Part shown: positions 31,901-43,635 of the stretch, piece after piece
Numbering within the stretch: position 1 is the stretch's first letter
Layout: each line of letters opens with the position of its first letter
NCBI GenBank assembly: GCA_030674185.1
Contig: CM060308.1
Span: forward strand, 40,390,357 to 40,454,356
Direction of reading: 5' to 3'
Length of the DNA: 64,000 bases
Origin: Monoplex corrugatus
Lineage: Eukaryota > Mollusca > Gastropoda > Littorinimorpha > Ranellidae
Notes under the pieces: generated by a model
Databases searched by the model: none
The model's input: only the letters and a program-made list of their open reading frames with translations
What the model was told of the DNA's origin: nothing
Position numbers and translations under genes: made by a program

Positions 31901-34900
31901 TTACTATACATTTTGAGTTAAATGTTATAGAGGACTTGAAAAGAAGTGTGTGATTGTATAGTTTGTGCTTCAAAGCATGTGCTATTGCAAGTAATATCAC
32001 TGCACAGGTCTAGCCATGATGGAAGGAGAAAAACATTTAGACAGTGACCATGCCTTTCGTCTCAATTCTTTATGTAGAGTTTGTGGTGAGAGGTCAAAAA
32101 GGAACCGTGACTTGAACCCCCCAAAGTTGTGCAAAAACTATGCATCTGACATGGAACATTTTTATGGTTTAGTTGTATCTAATGACTCAAGCAGTACACA
32201 CACTACAACACTTTGCACAAAATGTTACTCACGGTTGTTGAGACTAAAGAACTCATCATCACCATCTGAGCAAACAATACTATCAGTCAAAGAGGCTATA
32301 CAGAAATGTGCTATTTTGTGGACACAACCTTTTGATCCATCAGTTGCAGTCAATGACTGTATTGTGTGTAAAACCTTTCTCAGTCAGAACACAGCTGGTA
32401 GACCGTCCAAACCCAAATGTGGTATCCCCCAAAATGTACCAGTTACAAACGCCACCACAAGTAGCGACTGTGGTGATATTGATGTCGGGTTAGATTGTTC
32501 ATTCCAGCCTCCATGCACATAATTTTCTTGTGTGAAATACACACCAGCTGTTAAATGGACAGTACATGTGTACAAACACTCTCTCAGACTGAGGAATGTG
32601 TGGTGTGAGATAAGGCCAGGGATACCGATACCGGCCCGCCGCCGCCCGCCCACCATGCAAGAACAGTGTGGTAATTAATCACAGCCTGCCGCTCTCCAAG
32701 GAAAATGTATACTGAAACAGGTCAGTGTACTGCACCGCAGAGACATGTAGCTTGCTGAGCAGTGCATGTTTAGCAGAGAGAAAAGTCAGGTGTGACTTAC
32801 AGCATGTTTGGAAAACTGATGTTTTTGACTGTGATATCGCATGGTAGCTTGTCCTGTCTCCCTTCGAAGTACACATTATCCTTTATTTTCAGCTGTTTTG
32901 TTTGCAAAAGATATGGCATGTTTGGAGTCATATGAAACTACAGTTTAAGACCTATCTTATGATTGGTTGTGCGTCACAGTAGTCAGCAGGATGAATTTGT
33001 ACCAGCAGGAATAAAAAGGCTACTGTGTTTTCACAATTCTTCGCGCTGGCTCGCGCGCCCAGCAGAGAGGAGGGGCTGACTCACTTATCTCTGCATCAGG
33101 AGGCCAGGTTCTCTCCCCTTCTGCTAGCAACTAAACCTAAAGCCTGCAATGCTGTGGTAGAAGAGATTTCCAGCAATCAATAGATTCTAAAACCATCTTT
33201 CCATAGCTACCACTGGTTTTGTCCAGAAAACAAAATTGAATCAAGGGAAGGATACACTGGTGACAACTTAACGTGTTGGTTGTGATAGCAAAACGTACAA
33301 AACTGCCTCTTCCCATTGCACTCGCATCAGTATTCATATGCTCAGAAAAAGAACTTAACCCTTTGACTCCTGCACCCTGTCCACCAGCATCCTGCATTGT
33401 CAACCATGCTAGCAAAGCAAAAACTTAACCCTTTGATTCCCTCACCCTATCCACCAGCTTCCCGCAGGAAGCTGGTGGATAGGGTGAAGCAGTCAAAGAG
33501 TTCAGTTTTTGCAGTTGGTGGATAGGGGTGCAGGAGTCAAAGGGTTAAAGTGCTATCAGAATAATGGCATAAACATTTTTTGTCACTGTATTTGAAAGGG
33601 GAAAAATATGTTTATTTTCTTCTCAAAGGACTGAATACTGGAAGATCTCCATCCACCATTAAACTCCATTTCTTGCCCTTTTTTTTTTTTTTAAATACCC
33701 TGCTGTTGAATAGACTTGGTACATCCACTTTCACAACAAAGTGCATCATGTACAAGCTATACTGTTTACACAAATCTGAACCAGTATCTTGGGTGACTGA
33801 GGCACTGTATGCAACACTGCTGTCTACTATCTTGCTTTGCCAATACAGTAATTAATGCTGTCCTGCTGGGGAAAAGAATCCCGTCTATAAGTGAGTGAGA
33901 TTGCATGCGAACATGCTCATGTATCACTGTGTGGCCAAAATGTATGCACGGAAAATCTGACTATTTTAAAACGGAAGAATTATAACTTCACTTATTTTTC
34001 AAGTTGTGTGTGTTCCATGATCAGTAATCCAATGAACACTTGCATTCAACACAATCTCCTTGCAAAGCATGCAACTAGTTACAGGGCATGTTTGATCTTA
34101 TTTTGTTCAAGTTTTTTTTTCTCTAGTCCTTTCTGTGTATTCCACATTACTACGAACAAAGTTCAAAAAGAAAACATCAAAAACATGAAACAAGTGACTT
34201 TCTAGCAAGCAGCTAACACAACGCATACAGCAAGACAGTTAATAGCAGTGGAGGGAAGCACATCAAGGTTAGGTGAGAGCTGGATGAAAGAGCACTCACA
34301 CCCTTTTCATTTTGCCTTATGTAAACTCTTCCAGTTGTTTCTGCCTGTTCTGTTGCTGCATGTTATTAACAGTCCAGCCATTCCTCTGAGGCAGAGGTCA
34401 TGGTCAGGTCACACAGAGGATAGCCTGGACTAAGTGTACAGTGGTCAACAGCAGTGTACATCGTTTATTACAATATCGATAATTCAAAATCTTCAAGATA
34501 CTTAATCATCAAGTTAATGTACCCTCTGTGGGAGGGCATCACACAAATGTGAGTGTCTGCATTTACTGGAAGGTCAGTGTCCAGTGTGTGACAGAGAGAA
34601 GCGAATGCGCAGAAGGGAACAAGAGAAGAGGAGGAGGAGATAAATGAGAACACAAGCACTACTTTCAATACTACCGAGTAGGCCTATTTAAGCAAGGAAA
34701 TCACACTGCCTTGGAAATTATGCGAACATATCTGACAACTCCAAGCAGAATTAGCTTAGAGAACAAGATACAAATGAGTGCTCACAAGTGCATCACACAA
34801 CACTGGACAGTGGCTGAGTTGATGCATATAACTAGTGATACAGACTCAAATGGACTAAAAGGCAGCTCTGTAACAGAGCTGAGAGTTTCAACCAGCTAAG

Positions 34901-37900
34901 AAAGTCCAAAGAAAACTCAAAGAGTAAGGTACAAACTTTCGAAAGCTGTCTCTCTCTTCAGTGCAAGCATATCATTGTCCAGCAAACTTCAGTCAGTGAC
35001 TCAATCAAGTCAGTGAGGTCACCCTGCCAGATTCAGACAGCCTACCGAAGCGTACCTTGTCCTACCAAAGACAATTTATTTATACGGGAAAGACTCTAAC
35101 TTCCAATCAATGTAATGGGAGATTAAGAAAATAATCTTTTAAATTAAGGGTGGGGGTGGGGGGGTTAAACATACATTTTCTTCATAGCAATTGTTATATA
35201 GGTACTTACCTTCTAGACATTCATTCAACGATTCATAATCGGAGTATGTGCGAGTGTCTGGCCTTGTGTTGGGCTGGACCAAAAGGATTGTGTGAGACTG
35301 CAACATAAGTAATGAAGTTGAAATCAAATTTTGCAATGATGATCATAATTAGTAAATTACATCATTCACAAATTGACGCAAGTCAACAGAACACTCAATT
35401 AACCTTCTGACTGTGTCGTCAGTCGTCAGTAAAAAGGCTGTACTGCAGTGCAGCTGATGAACCCGCTTGTTACTGACCTTTTGTGTTGGTCTGTTACCAA
35501 TAAATCACCTGCAATTTTTTGTTTTGCTTTGTTTTTTGCATGCAAATGATAGGCACACCACTGTGAACAATAGTTAGTCCCCTTTTCATAGGTATGCAAC
35601 ACCTGTTGTTTTTGTCAGTTTGTGTCTGGCCTGGCTGCCAGTGTAAGCATTCTCTCAATCTCTGTGGCGTGAAATTCATGGTATTTTCTCATGGCAAGGA
35701 AATGTTGGTTTACACCTGATGTAGCTTTTGCAAGAATACTGAAAGATGCAGATTCTGATGACAATTTTGACAGCGACTGAATTCAGCTTGCGTTCTGCCC
35801 CTCTTTTTCCTGAATGTGTTGTCATTCACAATGCCAGCATGACAAACTTCTCTGCAGTAATGCAGCTCACTACTGGGTTACTATCCTAGTTCTGACAGCT
35901 TTAAGCTGCCAAGGGCTTAAAAAACATCCTTTGTTGTCTTTAATTCAAAGGTTTATCTATGCTCTTTTAGGGGGAGGGGGGCGGCAACATTGTTTAAAAA
36001 ATCTTTCAAAGTTTCATGTATTAACGAACAAAGAAGGTTCAGGCACGATCAGTTCTACACAAAATAATGTTGAACTAGGAGGTTGGAAAAATCTTCACAC
36101 TTCCCTGACCAGGCAGTATCCCAGCAGGTTCAAACACAGCCTTTAGAAGATGACTGTCCTGACCACTCTACTGTTGCACATGTATAACTTTAATATGTTT
36201 AAAAACAGTCGCCCAGAAAGCAAAAAAATTAAATAAATACTGTAATGTTGGCACAATGTAAGAAAAAAATTCACACTGTAGTGTAGGCACAGTGTAATCC
36301 AAAATCACTACGCTTGAAGTACGGAAGATTGATTCAAAGAGTAAGTTTTGGCGTTTGTTGATGCCAAGAATAATGTTCAGCATCACTACAATCTTTCTAT
36401 CTTCAAGCAACAAATCTACTTTTACTGGATGTTATTGGATGTTTATCACTTTGCTCATTCCACACCAACATCGTACCTACACACTGATAAAATTTTTTAA
36501 AAAGTGCTGTATTGAATAAACACAAAAATGCTGTGTTACTCAACTTACTGCAATAGGAACCTGCACACTTGCTGATCAGTGCTAGATTTTTTTCTGACAT
36601 TCAACAGTCAGTTTCCCTGTAACCATATATTGCTCTAAGATCATGATCTGCCAACCACACAATGTGACAGTTGCAGATGGAAGCAATGACAAGATTTGGT
36701 CAGCAAACTTGCAATAACTTAGCTAAAACTGCCACGGACTCCAAAGATGAGAAATGACCCACAAGGTAAAAGAACACATACTGACATAGGCCTACTAAAT
36801 AATACATTTTTCTCAAATAAAACCACTGATGTGAAAAATAATCATTGTGTGGCAGTTGACAACTTGGCTATACTTACTGTGCTGTCATCAGTATTGTTGG
36901 TTTGCTGAAAAAAATACCTCACTTTAGACACCATGCAATACAACAATTAGGCGAGTAAATAACTTCAGTCTCCCCAATAAAAAAAAAAATACACTGACAA
37001 GCTTTTTATTTCTAACTATTACTCACCACACACACCCCGCCCCAAATCCTTATGTTCAAATGCCTGCTATACATTGATTCACAAGGGGAAACACTCTTGG
37101 CAAGGAATGAATTAACAATGACCAAGTCTATGCATCAAATACAGCTTACAGCTTAGTAACAAAATAATTGTGTCCAGAAACACATCTTACTTTCTTGTCT
37201 TATCCATGACGCATAAAACCTTCACTTCCAACATGTAAAACAAAAAATGGCGAAGACAAGAAAAGTCAGAAAAGTCAGTATCCCTCTGGATGCCTGGAAC
37301 TGTTACATTACTACTCTAGTTTAAAAGATCTCTGAACTACTAAAGCTAAAGTACAATATAAATCTCTCTTGCTCCTGCGTACCTTGCACAATAGGCCTAA
37401 ATGACAGTCAACGGCCATTTAAAATACACTTGAGATATACCCCTAACCTTACTCCTACCCTTAACTCACTTCGTACTAACAGTTTTGTCCCCTACTTTTC
37501 CCCACATCCTGAGCGTTTGTATGGGTCAATAATAAAATCACAAAAAAATCAGTCATTCAAAGTTGGGTAATGAAAGTTTAAGAATTGATCAAAAACACCT
37601 TGGACTAGTTTGTGACAAAGTTTGAAACTTTATTACTGAAAACTGAATGTTCTGGCCTTAGGCAAAAAATATCCATATTTTCAGTTCCGAAATAAAGCAA
37701 ACTCACTTTTCCTCACTAAAGCCAAAACAACACACTAAGCTGGGAAAGGTCTCTGTGTACACACACACAAAAAAAACAACAAAGAAATGTCTGAACCTCA
37801 AAATGGATATTGTACATAGGCCTACACAAAAAAATCATGATACTAGTACTACTACATTCATGTATTCAAAACAATTCCACTATCCAGGTAAACACGCCAA

Positions 37901-40717
37901 GGTGGTCAAAGGAAGAAGTTATGGTCAGTGTGTTTGATGGAAAATAACATTGAGAAATAACTGCCTGAAAACATCACAGAAATATTTGTGTCATAATCCA
38001 TAAATCTGTCTTTATTATATCAATCATTGTCATTATTCGCATTATAACTGGGCTATCATTACTGCTGCTATTATTATCATTATTAGGCTTACGCTTATAA
38101 AGTTTTCAGTCAATAATGATGACATTATCTTGTTTTGATTTTATTTTCATTCATTATTTATCTATCCTGCACAAGTAATGATGAATGATAAAGAACTAAA
38201 AGCAGACATCCCCAGCCTAGTGGCCTGACTTGACATTTGTCAAGAAGATGTCTTCTGCTTCAGCAAAAATCATGTGGGCATGGCTTTCTGGGGGTATACA
38301 TGTGCAACCCAGGCGCTCTAGCAAACCGCAGCACAACAGGGAAAAAACAGAAGTCCTGATGCCAGTCACAGAATAAAACTGATAAAAAACTTCTCTCAAG
38401 AGCATGGTACTCTGGGTATGTTTTCCTTTCTCAACTGCGCCACGACCATATTTGTGGTCATCAGACATCACTCTCCAAGTCGCTTGAAACAACAACGACG
38501 GGTGTTGAGTATCGGCTGAGTGATCGCTCCCCTTCTCACAACAAAAATCATTACTGTCATCTTCAACTGTCTCTTGAATGTCTAAATCTGCTGTCTGTAG
38601 CATTTTCAGTACTTCAGCGGTGGTGAAAAGCTTCTGTCATTGACTTCTTTTTGAGTGTTGGGACTGCAACGTACTAGCTAGACACACCATCTTTGTCCAA
38701 CTGAGATCATTGGGTGAGGTGAAACAAAACGAGGTTGCACACACATGGTCAAATAAAAGGTATGCTAATTGGCTGCTCTGACTGGTGGAAAGGTCAATGA
38801 AGCTATTTGTAACTTGAAAAGTCTTGTAAACATCGTGGTGGGACTCCAAAAATTCAAAACAGGCCAAACCCCCCATAGGGGACCTTCGTACTGAACGTCT
38901 GTAAATTGAGCATCCCTTAGTCATAGGGGACGCCCGGACAGAGACAGAGTTAATGTAACAACAGCAACATACAGAATGCAGCTTGCCCTGGAAAGAGTAG
39001 CAGAATGGGCAGACAGCTGGTGTGTAACCATCAAATGGGAAAAAAACAACAGCTACTCTTTTCTCGCTCTCCCCCAAAGCGCAACTTGGTAGACTTACCC
39101 TTGGTCAGTTGGTGATACACCACTAAAGATAGAAGACCATCAATGTGATCAAATATCTGGGAGTCACTATTGACAAGATAAACATGGAAGCAGCGCATCA
39201 TACAGGTAGAAGGAAAGCCAGAATAAAGGTGAACATCACAAGAAAGGCAGCGGAAACACACTGGGATGCAAACAAAGTTTGGATTTTGTTCAACAAATCA
39301 GAGTTTGTTCAACAGCAAATCATCTCACTCAGACAATACTGTATGTGCACCACCCAATTTTGTCAGCAGTTATCTAACAGACACCCTGAGCCTTCACAAA
39401 AACATATGCATGCGCTGACAATGTCTTGAAATGGGGAGGGGGGAGGGAGGGATGTATAAATTACTAAGCTGACACTATCAGAATGATGGATATTAAGATG
39501 GGCAGCAAACAGGCCAGCTGCAGGTGGTGACTATACTCCAGATATCAAATTTCAAGTTCACAGCTCTATCAAATGAATCAACCAGCCTGTGATGTTATAG
39601 TGCAAACAGAAAATATACTAAAATGATCTTTCATGGTTACACTTACATGAAAACACTATAAGCCTATATGGGCAGAACAAAGTTAAAAAGAAGTTGTACC
39701 AACAGGCCAATTCAGACATAGCCGTACATAGTTATGTGTTTTTAGAAAGATCAGAGTATCAACATTCCAAATAACAACAGAAAATCATGTACACTAATTT
39801 GTTTGAAGAAAAGAGCACTCCAGTATCCATGCTAAAAACGAAATCATTAAACTTTTCTAGGGCCCAGGTATAGGCCCCGTGGCCTCACAGACTTGAAGAA
39901 GTTCACAATTAATGCTGTCACCATCTGGTCAGGGAAGTTGTTTCAGATGTTAATAAACCATTCTCATGATTCTGTAAAACCATCAAACAAATGGAACAGA
40001 GGATTCTCTACCTCATAGATACCATACTGTATAGACCTTATAATTTGTACAATGTATCATGTCGCTCATCACTCCATCTCTTTAGATGAATATAAATTAT
40101 ATGGGTGACAAAATTATACATGCAGCATGGTAACCTCTCGAACACTGGCTCTCCATCAATGGGCAAGTGGGGGACTTGGGCTGGGTCATCGTAGATTGGA
40201 GAGTGGGTTTTTGTTGTTCTCTCCCACTCCCTTCTCCCCCACTAAAGAGATCCATCGCATTCTGATATATTCAATGTGCGCTCCAACCAAATGCAAATCT
40301 GCCAACAGTAACATTGTCACGGTGACAGACGGCTATGTTGATTTGTTCCCTGCCCCTTTTAAGGTTTCAATCACCCTCGTGCGGAGCGTTTCACAGGTGA
40401 TTAGGTCCCATTCCTCTTCCTTGATCGTGATCTGCAGACCTTCCAACGCATAGCCGGCACTGATTTTTTGCACAGTCTCGACTGGTACATCTTTCACATA
40501 GATCTATATTTAACAGTGTTGAGTGTTACTTGTGAGTGTGGCGTGTTCGGTGTGGTTTTCCAGCTCACGTCACACTCACACTGGCGCCCAGCCATGTAGG
40601 CCTATTCTAGTGCAATTTCCACATCAGCCACAGGCACATAAATAGCAATTTTATCGATGAAATTCATACATAATCTAACGAAATGCAGAATGCTCAAATC
40701 CAAAAGCATCTTACCAT
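28849..40717 (-). CDS. ERH: enhancer of rudimentary homolog, complete gene model
   Basis: Join on minus: ATG 40717-40715, 35297-35210, 30717-30597, 28942-28849. All junctions are GT/AG and phases match (0,1,2), giving 101 residues. It contains [65 protein letters not shown] and the C-terminus above. ERH is a small, extremely conserved nuclear dimer. It partners RNA-processing, splicing and chromatin proteins and contributes to mRNA metabolism and mitosis. The vertebrate protein is 104 residues; the 3-residue difference is a shorter tail (RKQAGK). It is head to head with ZIP9 and convergent with the sororin-like gene. Introns are 5.4, 4.5 and 1.65 kb and carry mobile DNA. Confidence 0.95.
28943..30596. 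other. ERH intron 3
   Basis: AT-rich unique sequence with short A/T runs. No mobile element or second gene recognised. Confidence 0.7.
30597..30717 (-). CDS. ERH: ERH exon 3
   Basis: Minus strand: acceptor gatgtgcag before 30717, donor gtaagt at 30596. Encodes (G)[39 protein letters not shown](V). [11 protein letters not shown] and LSCLV are invariant-looking ERH core motifs. 121 bases, phases 1 to 2. Confidence 0.96.
31076..31396. mobile_element. TTAA-flanked MITE, piggyBac-like ends
   Basis: 321 bp including TTAA on both sides. The left end ttaaccctttcccatttgc and the right end aatgggaaagggttaa form an inverted repeat. The interior has a GC-rich stretch (ggcggcggcgggtg, cggcgggctgcggcgggata) unlike its surroundings. 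TTAA target plus CCCTTT start fits piggyBac-type non-autonomous elements. No coding potential. Confidence 0.78.
32016..32522 (+). CDS. ORF with N-terminal zinc-binding CxxC pairs, 168 residues, unknown
   Basis: An uninterrupted frame inside ERH intron 2 on the opposite strand. Cysteine pairs C20-x2-C23 (LCRVCGE), C39, C67-x2-C70 (LCTKCYSRL) and C115-x2-C118 (DCIVCKT) are followed by a GRPSKP basic motif (128-133). The CRVCG...C..C pattern with a later C.VC plus GRP resembles the N-terminal region of RAG1-like/Transib-type proteins, and more loosely a ZAD finger. No catalytic domain follows, so this could be an orphaned transposon-derived exon or a domesticated fragment. CCAAT sequence occurs upstream (31633). 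I do not claim a function. Confidence 0.4.
   Translation: MMEGEKHLDSDHAFRLNSLCRVCGERSKRNRDLNPPKLCKNYASDMEHFYGLVVSNDSSSTHTTTLCTKCYSRLLRLKNSSSPSEQTILSVKEAIQKCAILWTQPFDPSVAVNDCIVCKTFLSQNTAGRPSKPKCGIPQNVPVTNATTSSDCGDIDVGLDCSFQPPCT
33355..33548. repeat. nested-palindrome (TTAA) repeat, copy R3
   Basis: Long-arm-left orientation and almost full length. Outer arm ttaaccctttgactcctgca with caaccatgctagcaaagcaa; inner palindrome ccagcttcccgcaggaagct; right side gttggtggataggggtgcag to caaagggttaa. Confidence 0.9.
35210..35297 (-). CDS. ERH: ERH exon 2
   Basis: Minus strand: acceptor cttatgttgcag before 35297, donor gtaagt after 35210. Encodes [20 protein letters not shown] and YESLNECLE plus one base. 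In human ERH the same segment follows directly after the initiator Met, as here. Confidence 0.96.
35298..40714. other. ERH intron 1
   Basis: 5.4 kb. Contains a reverse transcriptase relic (38950-39400) and a TTAACTCT... terminus at 38953-38935 on minus. A minus-strand frame of 128 codons (38603-38217) has an acidic start but no recognised family. 35300-38200 and 39430-40700 show nothing identifiable. Confidence 0.65.
38950..39400 (+). pseudogene. non-LTR reverse transcriptase fragment (post-catalytic region)
   Basis: Plus-strand frames read [20 protein letters not shown] then VTIKWEKN, and after frameshifts [20 protein letters not shown] and [19 protein letters not shown]. This is the segment just after the YADD motif of Jockey-like reverse transcriptases (…RMQLALDRLAEWAxxWCVTIN…YLGVTFD…). 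It is 5' truncated, with at least two frameshifts. Confidence 0.72.
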
Positions 40718-40790
40718 TTTTTCACAAATTTGCCTAGCTCAACACACGAACGGAAGTTGGCAATCAATGGCTTCGTTGCGGCTGTACAAG
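40715..40790 (-). CDS. ERH: ERH exon 1 (5' UTR and initiator ATG)
   Basis: Minus strand: ...gaaaaaATG|gtaaga, donor immediately after the start codon (ATG at 40717-40715). The next exon continues directly with SHTILL. The 5' end at about 40790 is a guess. An ETS-like cggaagt lies just upstream in the untranslated part (40750-40756 region). Confidence 0.8.
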
Positions 40791-42221
40791 AGGAAGACTA
40801 TATACACAGAAGGCAAGGTATATTTAATTTTCTAGGTCGAACTTGTGTTAGTGCGTATGTGAATATGTGTGAAGCACTCCTTTTTAAAATTTTTTCAATA
40901 TATCAATTATTGATCATATTTCTTTAAATTTTGCAGTTTCATGCCACCTTACACATTGGGTCACTACCATTTAAAATTATGTATAGTTATCTTGCTTTCT
41001 TTTTTTCTTTTTTTTTTCCCCCGACTCCTTAGAGAGGACAGTGTTTTTTGTTGTTGTTGTTGTTTTTCCTGTCGCAACTTTCGGCCCGCCTCATGCAGAG
41101 GCATTGATCCCATGCTGCTCATTTCGGCTCACTGAGGGCTGGAATTAAAAAAAGCATTATGAAGCTCTCATGCCACTACTCTTTGAAATAAAAATATGTT
41201 GTTCTTGTTCCTCAACACACGACGTACTCCAAGTTCGTTGAGTTGAAGTCATGAAGCCAATGGGAATCAGTGATGTCAAGCTGCCATTTGGCCACCCACA
41301 AGAGGAGACACTGCACTGCTGCTGGGTTCTTTGGTGGAAGTCAACAGAGCTTATTCTGATCCAATACTACTGAAGACACTGTCTACTAAGCCCCACGCTT
41401 GAGACAAGTAAATGCTCAGCCAGAACAAGCGAGAGACCTTCCCTCCTCCCAATAAAAAAAATACCGCCACCATGGCCCTCCAGCTGATGACAGCAGGCCA
41501 TGAACCACTGATATCAGATACTTCAACCTGAATACACTTCAGGCGCGAAAGAAGAAGAGGAAACCAAAAACTGAGATCACCAAGAGATCAGGGTTTGGAA
41601 TGCCACGTACAGAGTCTGAGACAGACAATTTTCTCTATGCTATGATGACTGGTAATTCCATGAGTGGTGATGAGGATGCTGTGGAGTTCCATCTAGGAAG
41701 AAGAGGAAGAAGGAAAGGTGTCTCAAAGCAGATGCAGCCTAATCATAAAGAAGCTATGGACGGCGTGGGAGTGGACATTCGATCCCAGAAGTGAGAATTA
41801 CTTGGTCACCAGAAACACTTCAGTATTCTTAGACATGAACACTCTGTTGACTTGTAGAGTGGTGCATATATCGTGGGGAAAAAAAGGCCATCCTCATGCT
41901 CATGCTATGGAGGCATTGGTACCAACAACAGCCAATGAAGTAGGACAAGGTCAGTCTGTCTCTAACAATATCCAAGTTCAACTTCTTCAAAAGCTCAAAG
42001 TGTGCATCTTGAAAACGTTGATACTCCAGAGGATTCGTATTGACCGCTGGCCCATCGTCCAAAGGGGTTTGTACACCTGTAAATTGTATGTGTGATTGTA
42101 TGACTGCACCCTTGTGCCGGCGTATAAGAAAGAGAGATGACAACTAAGGTCAAGGGTCACACACCTGACATGTCGACAGGTTGACTGTGCACTTGCCTGG
42201 CTCTTCGTCTTCCTGTGTGTG

Positions 42222-42272
42222 TGTGTGCATACATGAATGCACGTGTGTGTGCGTGCGTGTGCGTGTGCGTGC

Positions 42273-42341
<69 letters not shown>
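42222..42341. repeat. (GT)n microsatellite with a (GC)n core
   Basis: GT repeats changing to gcgcgcgcgcgcgcgcg (42270-42287) and back to GT. Alternating purine-pyrimidine throughout, so it is Z-DNA prone. Confidence 0.95.
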
Positions 42342-42343
<2 letters not shown>

Positions 42344-42451
42344 GTAAATGAAACAGAGAAAATATGACAACCTGGATCTAGGTCACATACCTAACAGGCT
42401 GAGTGCAGTGTACCTTGGCATCCTGTAACAATGCTTGTGCACGCACATGTG

Positions 42452-42458
42452 TGTGTCA

Positions 42459-42489
<31 letters not shown>

Positions 42490-42545
42490 CGTGTGTGTGT
42501 GTGTGTGTGTCTGTTTCTGTGTCTGTGTCTGTGTGTATGTGTGAG
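42452..42545. repeat. (GT)n microsatellite, interrupted
   Basis: GT repeats broken by single changes (gtgtgtatgcgtgtg, gtctgtttctgtgtct). Confidence 0.92.
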
Positions 42546-43059
42546 CGCTACAATTTTGATGGAGCCAGCTAGTTGTTTGGATAGACCTATGGCCACAAGA
42601 TCTGATGTCTCGAGTTTCTGTTCTCGCCCACAACGTAATATATTCGCTTGTTTACTGTCCACCTTAATACTCCAATCATTCTGGTGGTGTCGGTATTGTA
42701 GAGGTCCCGTCCTCCTGAAAAAAAAAATGAACAAAAAGATAAACACAAAAGACAGAATTAGAAAAAAAGGGGGGAGGGGAGGTCCTCTCCATTTCAAAAC
42801 TTTACCAGTCATATCATTATGTGCGGGCTCAAGGAGTCTGCCAGACTACTTGCAGCTGATTTTGGTGGGGCATGTACGGAATTGGCTGAGTGAATGGTCG
42901 AGATCGAATCGCTCTTGACCAAAACTCTAGATTTCATCATCAAAGACCTAGCGATTTTGTCAGGCAGAGACAATAAGAAAGATTCCAACGCAGTTGCCTG
43001 CATAAGGGTTAAAACCACAACTCCTCTGTTATCTGCATGAAGCTCTGACTGTCTGAGCT

Positions 43060-43165
43060 GAAGGGACCACTTAAGCCTGTGGTCCACCCTAGGATTGAGC
43101 CTACAACCCCTGCGTAGTGAGCATGGGGCTCTAATTAACCCATTGAGCTGGTGGAACACTTTTTC
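43060..43165 (-). repeat. tRNA-like SINE fragment
   Basis: On minus: 'agctcaatgggttaattaga' as an A box and 'gtaggctcaatcctag' as a B box, correctly spaced for a tRNA-derived promoter. The intervening 'ccccatgctcactacgcagg' fits an anticodon-arm region. It is degraded; not a functional tRNA gene. Confidence 0.6.
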
Positions 43166-43539
43166 AATAAAGCCTGAGGAAAGACATTTATACTGTCTTT
43201 GAGCCTGAGCAAATGTCGAGCATTACTGTGTATTTAATCCATTCGTGACTGGCTGTATGTACAAAATGACCTGTGTATATATAACCAGTTTGAATCCCCC
43301 TCCTCCCCCCATATATACACATGCACAAATACATATTTCTTTTAAACTAAATATAGCAGTAACCCGTTTTCTGCTTAATTTACTAGAGGTTTTTAATTCA
43401 TATTATTTACAAAAAGTAAACAAAGAAACAAAAGCTGCCGGTCACAGAAATTAAAAACTAAGAATGGAAAACAATGCAACCGGAAGTTTAGCATTAAGTC
43501 CGCAGACGTGGTGAACCTGCAGACGAGAAATTGGCAACC

Positions 43540-43635
43540 ATGGACGAAATTTGGACATTAATATCGCTTTCATTGGCGATGCTTATAGGATGTTACCTTG
43601 CTGGAGTAATTCCGCTAACAGTCTCCTTATCAGAG
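43540..43635 (+). CDS. SLC39A9: ZIP9 exon 1
   Basis: ATG in good context (caaccATGg). Encodes [20 protein letters not shown] and [12 protein letters not shown], the first membrane helix of ZIP9. Ends at a gtaatg donor on a codon boundary. Confidence 0.94.

Larger units (their letters stand above)
30718..35209. other. ERH intron 2 with several inserts
   Basis: Contains a TTAA-bounded MITE (31076-31396), an opposite-strand zinc-binding-like ORF (32016-32522) and nested-palindrome copy R3 (33355-33548). From 33550 to 35150 I see no recognisable feature. Confidence 0.7.
40791..43539. other. ERH-ZIP9 head-to-head intergenic region
   Basis: 2.7 kb between divergent start codons. Contains two GT microsatellites (42222-42341, 42452-42540), a tRNA-like SINE on minus (43060-43165) and short unrecognised frames at 41600-42095. 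The CGGAAGT element next to ZIP9 exon 1 (accggaagttta, about 43480) resembles an ETS site. The interval is too long to be a compact shared promoter. Confidence 0.6.

Noticed and set aside
38217..38603. 128-codon minus-strand frame as a gene
   Set aside because: No recognised domain and no splice signals; kept only as a possible transposon leader in the findings.
41600..42095. Short frames (64 and 125 codons) between ERH and ZIP9 as genes
   Set aside because: They overlap in different frames, lack recognisable motifs and run into unspecific sequence.
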